DNA of 39,823 bases. It comes from an uncultured Lachnospiraceae bacterium (GTDB lineage: Bacteria > Bacillota > Clostridia > Lachnospirales > Lachnospiraceae). Each line of letters opens with the position of its first letter. Within the stretch, counting starts at the first letter, position 1. The stretch covers positions 1 through 39,823 of the forward strand of contig OMZJ01000055.1 in NCBI GenBank assembly GCA_900315495.1, read 5' to 3'. Positions 36,567 to 39,823 of the stretch are shown here, piece by piece. The notes under the pieces were generated by a model that ran no database searches, had not been told where the DNA came from, and worked only from the letters and a program-made list of their open reading frames with translations. A program made the position numbers and the translations under genes.

Positions 36567-36792
36567 CCTTTTTCCTCGGAAATTTCACCCTGTTCCGCCA
36601 GGGATGATCGGTGCATTCTGCCGCACTGTACGGAAATGATCCTCTTCCGAAAATCACCGGAAAGCCCGGATCCGTGCACTCTGCCGCCGTACGGGTCAGA
36701 CGGTCGGCCCGCGCCGGAAAACTCCCGGCAGAAAGCGGAAAGACCTTTCCGCTGCAGGCGGCAGATCCTGCCGCGGCAGAAACCCAGAATCC
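36567..36792 (-). other. long structured leader of the S41 protease gene
   Basis: Between the predicted -10 box (36793) and the ATG lie about 220 bases with no gene. In transcription order they contain a CTGCCG-CGGCAG palindrome (36768-36779), the hairpin AGCGGAAAG/CTTTCCGCT with a 2-base loop (36734-36753), a GCCGG/CCGGC hairpin (36713-36729), and two copies of a CCGTAC...GCAGARTGCAC repeat (36674-36694 and 36611-36633). I recognise no known riboswitch class. Confidence 0.55.
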
Positions 36793-36801
36793 ATTGTAGC
36801 A
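36793..36801 (-). promoter_or_regulatory. extended -10 promoter of the S41 protease gene
   Basis: The minus strand has TGCTACAAT, an extended -10 element with TACAAT at 36793-36798. The -35 region is weak (TGGCTT about 18 bases up). It lies between the terminator at 36813-36863 and the leader. Confidence 0.5.
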
Positions 36802-36812
36802 CAGGAATGCAA

Positions 36813-36863
36813 CAATAAGCCACGGGGCCCGCTGTCTGTGCAGCGGACCCTCGTGGCTTATTG
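36813..36863 (-). terminator. terminator after the CdaR-type regulator gene
   Basis: CAATAAGCCACG and CGTGGCTTATTG form the outer 12-base stem; an inner CCGCTG/CAGCGG stem makes it still longer. On the minus strand TTGCATT follows. It is 75 bases after the regulator stop. Confidence 0.82.
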
Positions 36864-36937
36864 GCTCTGGATCCATGTATTTCTTTTCCGGCACCGGTTT
36901 TCCCGGCCGCGGCGCTTCCGCCGTGTATTGATCCCTC

Positions 36938-38026
36938 TCAGCGGTTCTGATTTTCCATGTAGTGCATATATTTCACCACCATCAGCGCGATCTTGAAGGT
37001 AATCGCATCGTCAAAGACCCTAAGGTCCAGGCCGGTGGTTTTCTGCAGCTTGTCCAGACGGTAGACCAGCGTATTTCTGTGGATGTAGAGCTGGCGGGAC
37101 GTCTCGGAGACATTCAGGCTGTTCTCAAAGAATTTGTTGATGGTGTTAAGCGTCTCATCGTCAAAGTCGTCCGGGGACTTGCCCTGGAAGATTTCCTTAA
37201 TGAACATGTGGCAGAGCGGAATCGGGAGCTGATAGATCAGGCGGCCGATGCCCAGCTTGTTGTAGGCGGCCACATTCTGCTCACTGTAGAAGATCTTGCC
37301 GACATCCAGCGCCATCTTGGCTTCCTTGTAGGACCGGGACACATCCTTGAGCTCCGGCACGATGGTGCCGTAGGCCACATGAACCTGACTCATTGCCTCG
37401 GTGTTGAGCATGTCCACAATCACCTGGGCCGTCTTGGTCAGATCCTCGTAGTTCTCGGTGGCCTTCAGCTCGTGCACCAGGATGATATTCTTTTCATCGA
37501 CAGCGGTGATGAAATCCTTCGTCCGTCCGGAGAAGAGGCTGCGCACGGTCTCCAGCGCGTTCATGTCTTTCTCATTCTTGGTTTCGATGACGTAGACAAC
37601 CCGGCGCGCCGTGGTCTCAATGTGGAGCTTTTTCGCGCGGTTGTAGATATCAATCAGCAGAAGGTTGTCGAGAAGCAGGTTCTTGATGAAATTGTCCTTG
37701 TCGAACCGCTCCTTATAGGCCACCAGCAGGCTCTGGATCTGGAAGACCGCAATCTTTCCCACCATATATACGTCGTCGCTGGCACTTTTGATGAGGAGGA
37801 CGTACTCCAGCTGGTGCTCGTCAAAGACCTTGAAAAACTGATAGCCGGAAACGACCTGGCTGTCCGCCGGGGAATTGGCAAAGTTCAGGATCGTATCCTC
37901 GGAGATATCATTCTCCTCCATGGTGGTGGCAAGTGTTTTTCCCTCTGTATCGCAGACACACAGATCTACCTTCGTGATCCCCTTGAGGCCATCGATCGTA
38001 TTTTGCAGAATCTGGTTTGAAATCAT
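36938..38026 (-). CDS. CdaR/PucR-type transcriptional regulator
   Basis: This 362-residue protein has an N-terminal sensor (IDGLKGITKVDLCVCDTEGKTLATTMEE, of the sugar diacid recognition/PAS-like kind), a middle GGDEF-like CdaR domain (about 150-260), and the PucR C-terminal helix-turn-helix: NSLNVSETSRQLYIHRNTLVYRLDKLQKTTGLDLRVFDDAITFKIAL. Such proteins are usually activators responding to a small sugar acid or related ligand. The start is placed at 38026 after GGAGAGGA; the ATG at 38068 has no ribosome binding site. It lies 217 bases after ugpC on the same strand, behind a terminator. The pairing with ugpC, which I recall from other Lachnospiraceae, suggests a role in sugar uptake control; this is inference. 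Confidence 0.87.
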   Translation of the reverse strand: MISNQILQNTIDGLKGITKVDLCVCDTEGKTLATTMEENDISEDTILNFANSPADSQVVSGYQFFKVFDEHQLEYVLLIKSASDDVYMVGKIAVFQIQSLLVAYKERFDKDNFIKNLLLDNLLLIDIYNRAKKLHIETTARRVVYVIETKNEKDMNALETVRSLFSGRTKDFITAVDEKNIILVHELKATENYEDLTKTAQVIVDMLNTEAMSQVHVAYGTIVPELKDVSRSYKEAKMALDVGKIFYSEQNVAAYNKLGIGRLIYQLPIPLCHMFIKEIFQGKSPDDFDDETLNTINKFFENSLNVSETSRQLYIHRNTLVYRLDKLQKTTGLDLRVFDDAITFKIALMVVKYMHYMENQNR

Positions 38027-38136
38027 ATCTGTCCTCTCCGTATAAGAAATATACCAAAACTGCTGCATCCGAACGCATTTCGAATGTTCAGTACCGTTAT
38101 TTTATCTCATTTCACGGGGATTGAAAAGACCGAAAG

Positions 38137-38169
38137 AGAAAAAAGCCCCGCGGATTGAAATCCGCGGGG
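38137..38169 (-). terminator. intrinsic terminator of ugpC
   Basis: CCCCGCGGAT (38146-38155) and ATCCGCGGGG (38160-38169) pair perfectly with a 4-base loop. On the minus strand CTTTTTTCTCTTT follows. It lies 75 bases past the ugpC stop. Confidence 0.95.
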
Positions 38170-38243
38170 TTGAATCATTGTCGATTTTCCTCTGTGCCGC
38201 TCGCCGGGAGCTCACACAGAAATCTTTCTTCGGTCAGAAAGGA

Positions 38244-39362
38244 TTAGTTTGCGATCGCAAGCTCGGTATCCTTGTCAAAGATATGGCACTTGTCAACATC
38301 CAGGCCGAAGGTAACGGTATCACCCGGTCTTGCGGAGGTTCTGGGGTTGACTCTTGCGGTGAAGTTGACGTCGTTGACATCGAAATACAGGAATACTTCT
38401 GCACCGAGCATCTCGTAGACACGGATCTTCTCGTCGAATGCAGCTCCCTCTTTCTTTGCCTTCTCGACAAACTCTTCCTCATCGTGCACATCCTCCGGAC
38501 GAATACCGAAGGTGACTTCCTTGCCGACATATCCCTTGTCGATCAGCTGCTTGGACTTGGCAGCGCCGAGGATGATCTTGTGTCCTGCGAAGTTGACTGC
38601 TGCGCGGTCACCTTCCTTGGAGACCGTTGCCTCGATCATGTTCATCTGCGGAGAACCAATGAATCCAGCGACGAACTTGTTGACCGGCGTGTCATACAGA
38701 GCCTGCGGCGTATCGCACTGCTGAATGATACCATCCTTCATGACGACGATTCTGGTACCAAGGGTCATAGCCTCAGTCTGATCGTGCGTGACATAAATGA
38801 TGGTTGTGCCGAGTCTCTGATGAAGCTTGGAGATCTCGATTCTCATCTGAACACGAAGCTTTGCATCCAGGTTGGACAGCGGCTCATCCATCAGGAAGAC
38901 CTTCGGGTTACGGACAATTGCACGTCCCATTGCGACACGCTGTCTCTGACCACCGGAAAGAGCCTTCGGCTTACGGTCAAGCAGATGCTCAATGTCCAGG
39001 ATCTTTGCTGCGTTGTGAACCTTCTCGTCGATCTCAGCCTTCGGAACTTTTCTCAGCTTCAGGCCAAATGCCATGTTGTCGTACACGGACATGTGCGGAT
39101 ACAGAGCGTAGTTCTGGAAAACCATTGCAATGTCTCTGTCCTTCGGCTCGACATCGTTGACCAGCTTGTCACCGATCCAGAGCTCACCGGAAGTGATCTC
39201 CTCAAGTCCTGCAATCATACGAAGAGTCGTGGATTTTCCGCATCCAGACGGGCCGACGAAGATGATAAACTCCTTGTCAGCGATCTCAAGATTGAAGTCT
39301 TTGATTGCCACAAAACCGTTCGGATAGGTCTTGCAGACGTTCTTCAAGCTTAAACTTGCCAT
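38244..39362 (-). CDS. ugpC: sugar ABC transporter ATP-binding protein UgpC/MsmK type
   Basis: This is the ATPase of CUT1-type sugar importers, which in Firmicutes often serves several transporters. It shows Walker A FVGPSGCGKSTTLRMIAGLEE, the Q-loop FQNYALYPHMSV, the signature LSGGQRQRVAMGRAI, Walker B VFLMDEPLSNLDAKLR and the H-loop YVTHDQTEAMTL. The regulatory C-terminal domain contains IGSPQMNMIEATV and FGIRPEDV. At 372 residues it is complete. The start at 39362 follows AGGAGG by 7 bases; the earlier in-frame start is rejected. No permease or binding protein lies near, consistent with a shared ATPase. Codon choice is less GC-rich than its neighbours, which may reflect high expression. 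Confidence 0.95.
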   Translation of the reverse strand: MASLSLKNVCKTYPNGFVAIKDFNLEIADKEFIIFVGPSGCGKSTTLRMIAGLEEITSGELWIGDKLVNDVEPKDRDIAMVFQNYALYPHMSVYDNMAFGLKLRKVPKAEIDEKVHNAAKILDIEHLLDRKPKALSGGQRQRVAMGRAIVRNPKVFLMDEPLSNLDAKLRVQMRIEISKLHQRLGTTIIYVTHDQTEAMTLGTRIVVMKDGIIQQCDTPQALYDTPVNKFVAGFIGSPQMNMIEATVSKEGDRAAVNFAGHKIILGAAKSKQLIDKGYVGKEVTFGIRPEDVHDEEEFVEKAKKEGAAFDEKIRVYEMLGAEVFLYFDVNDVNFTARVNPRTSARPGDTVTFGLDVDKCHIFDKDTELAIAN

Positions 39363-39413
39363 TGTGTTTCCTCCTGATTTTTTTGAACCACACTTCTTGG
39401 CTCTGATGGCTAG

Positions 39414-39442
39414 AGTATAAAGCCGCACCGCGGATTTTTCCA
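39414..39442 (-). promoter_or_regulatory. promoter of ugpC
   Basis: On the minus strand TGGAAA (39437-39442) and TATACT (39414-39419) are 17 bases apart. Transcription would start about 45 bases before the ATG. Confidence 0.65.
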
Positions 39443-39448
39443 TATTCA

Positions 39449-39470
39449 GATTGACCAAAGTGTTTCAATC
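39449..39470. promoter_or_regulatory. dyad before the ugpC promoter, candidate operator
   Basis: GATTGA (39449-39454) and TCAATC (39465-39470) form a 6-base inverted repeat with a 10-base centre, 6 bases upstream of the -35 box. An activator or repressor site is possible; it does not fit the cre consensus. Confidence 0.4.
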
Positions 39471-39618
39471 ATTTTCAGCATTTTTACTGAACCGCAGGGG
39501 CCGCCTGCGCAAGAGCACAGGATTCTCCCGGGATTCCCGTCTTTCGTATGGACACTTTTTTCGCGGATTTCCTGCGGGTTCTCAGGCGCAGGGCCGATGG
39601 CATGGAATCTGTGACCGG

Positions 39619-39647
39619 TTGCGGGAGAAGTCAGTCCATGTTATGAT
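39619..39647 (+). promoter_or_regulatory. candidate plus-strand promoter with no gene behind it
   Basis: TTGCGG (39619-39624) and TATGAT (39642-39647) are 17 bases apart on the plus strand. No reading frame with a ribosome binding site follows within the window. The hairpin at 39775-39816 lies about 120 bases downstream. Confidence 0.35.
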
Positions 39648-39774
39648 AGCTGCCGCAGGATTTAGAGCGTACTTTTTTCATGCCGGGCAGCGGCGCAGAA
39701 CGACGACAGGGGGCAGCAGCACTGTCCTGTGAACTTCGCCGATGCCATCAGCGCATAGAGCATACACAGAGGAC

Positions 39775-39816
39775 GGCAGGCCGGTTTCCGGAACTTTCTC
39801 CGGGAACCGGCCTGCC
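39775..39816. terminator. strong hairpin at the right edge, probable terminator
   Basis: GGCAGGCCGGTT and AACCGGCCTGCC pair perfectly, and an inner CCGGA/TCCGG lengthens the stem. Neither side has a good U tract. It could end a minus-strand gene lying to the right of the window, or a plus-strand RNA from 39619. Confidence 0.6.
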
Positions 39817-39823
39817 GGAAAAC

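Larger units (their letters stand above)
39363..39823. other. ugpC leader and a right-hand non-coding region
   Basis: After the ugpC start this 461-base stretch holds the ugpC promoter, a dyad at 39449-39470, a plus-strand promoter candidate at 39619-39647 and a strong hairpin at 39775-39816. I see no protein gene; a 93-codon plus-strand frame at 39451-39732 has no ribosome binding site and no recognisable content. An untranslated RNA is possible. Confidence 0.5.

Noticed and set aside
39451..39732. 93-codon plus-strand frame at the right edge
   Set aside because: No ribosome binding site and no recognised motif, and it overlaps the ugpC dyad.

Overview
The window reads as a chromosomal housekeeping stretch of a GC-rich Clostridia-type Firmicute, most likely a Lachnospiraceae member. 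The basis is gene content and order: an ireB-ruvX-DUF1292-RNase J-trmR-U32 block, then era and recO, plus prmA-rsmE-cysteine desulfurase-thiI, mtaB beside a small HPr-like gene, and ugpC beside a CdaR/PucR-type regulator. Ribosome binding sites are strong AGGAGG types, and several promoters match the sigma-A consensus with 17-base spacers. The family assignment is inference from recall of gene order, not from a search. All recognised genes except one are on the minus strand; the exception is the HPr-like gene at 17657-17896.

Layout, left to right (transcription mostly right to left). 1-1501: 23S rRNA uridine methyltransferase with its terminator, next to a pair of short direct repeats at the window edge. 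1635-12727: a long run ending at the terminator at 1594-1625 and read in the order trmR, trhP (U32), M16 protease, era, recO, a lipoprotein, glyS, a CapA-like protein and a small membrane protein. 12763-15731: ireB, ruvX, DUF1292 and RNase J, from a clear promoter (15703-15731) to a clear terminator (12763-12801). 15805-15969: a non-coding cluster of hairpins with two tandem palindromic units. 15970-17517: mtaB. 17570-17970: the divergent HPr-like gene with its own promoter and terminator. 18009-22414: prmA, rsmE, cysteine desulfurase and thiI from one promoter. 22527-25531: enolase, then malic enzyme, each with a promoter. 25544-26021: a small anomalous patch with a relic of a P-type ATPase and an AT-rich coiled-coil gene. 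26055-27257: RlmI-type rRNA methyltransferase. 27535-32551: uvrB-uvrA. 32742-36798: an S41 protease and a membrane-anchored deacetylase-like protein. 36938-39442: a CdaR-type regulator and the sugar-ABC ATPase UgpC/MsmK. 39459-39823: no gene recognised.

Functionally the window is dominated by RNA maturation and modification: mo5U34 in tRNA (TrhP/TrmR), ms2t6A37 (MtaB), s4U8 (ThiI with its sulfur donor), rRNA methylation (RlmCD type, RsmE, RlmI), L11 methylation (PrmA), RNase J, RuvX and Era. DNA repair (RecO, UvrAB) and central carbon metabolism (enolase, malic enzyme) make up most of the rest.

I did not find a clear new multi-gene system, CRISPR array, prophage or intact transposon. The most interesting signals are smaller: a Crh-like HPr that lacks the catalytic histidine, a hairpin/palindrome cluster after mtaB, a P-type ATPase relic, a CapA homologue with degraded active-site motifs, a structured leader with a direct repeat before the S41 protease, and low-complexity insertions in several conserved enzymes.
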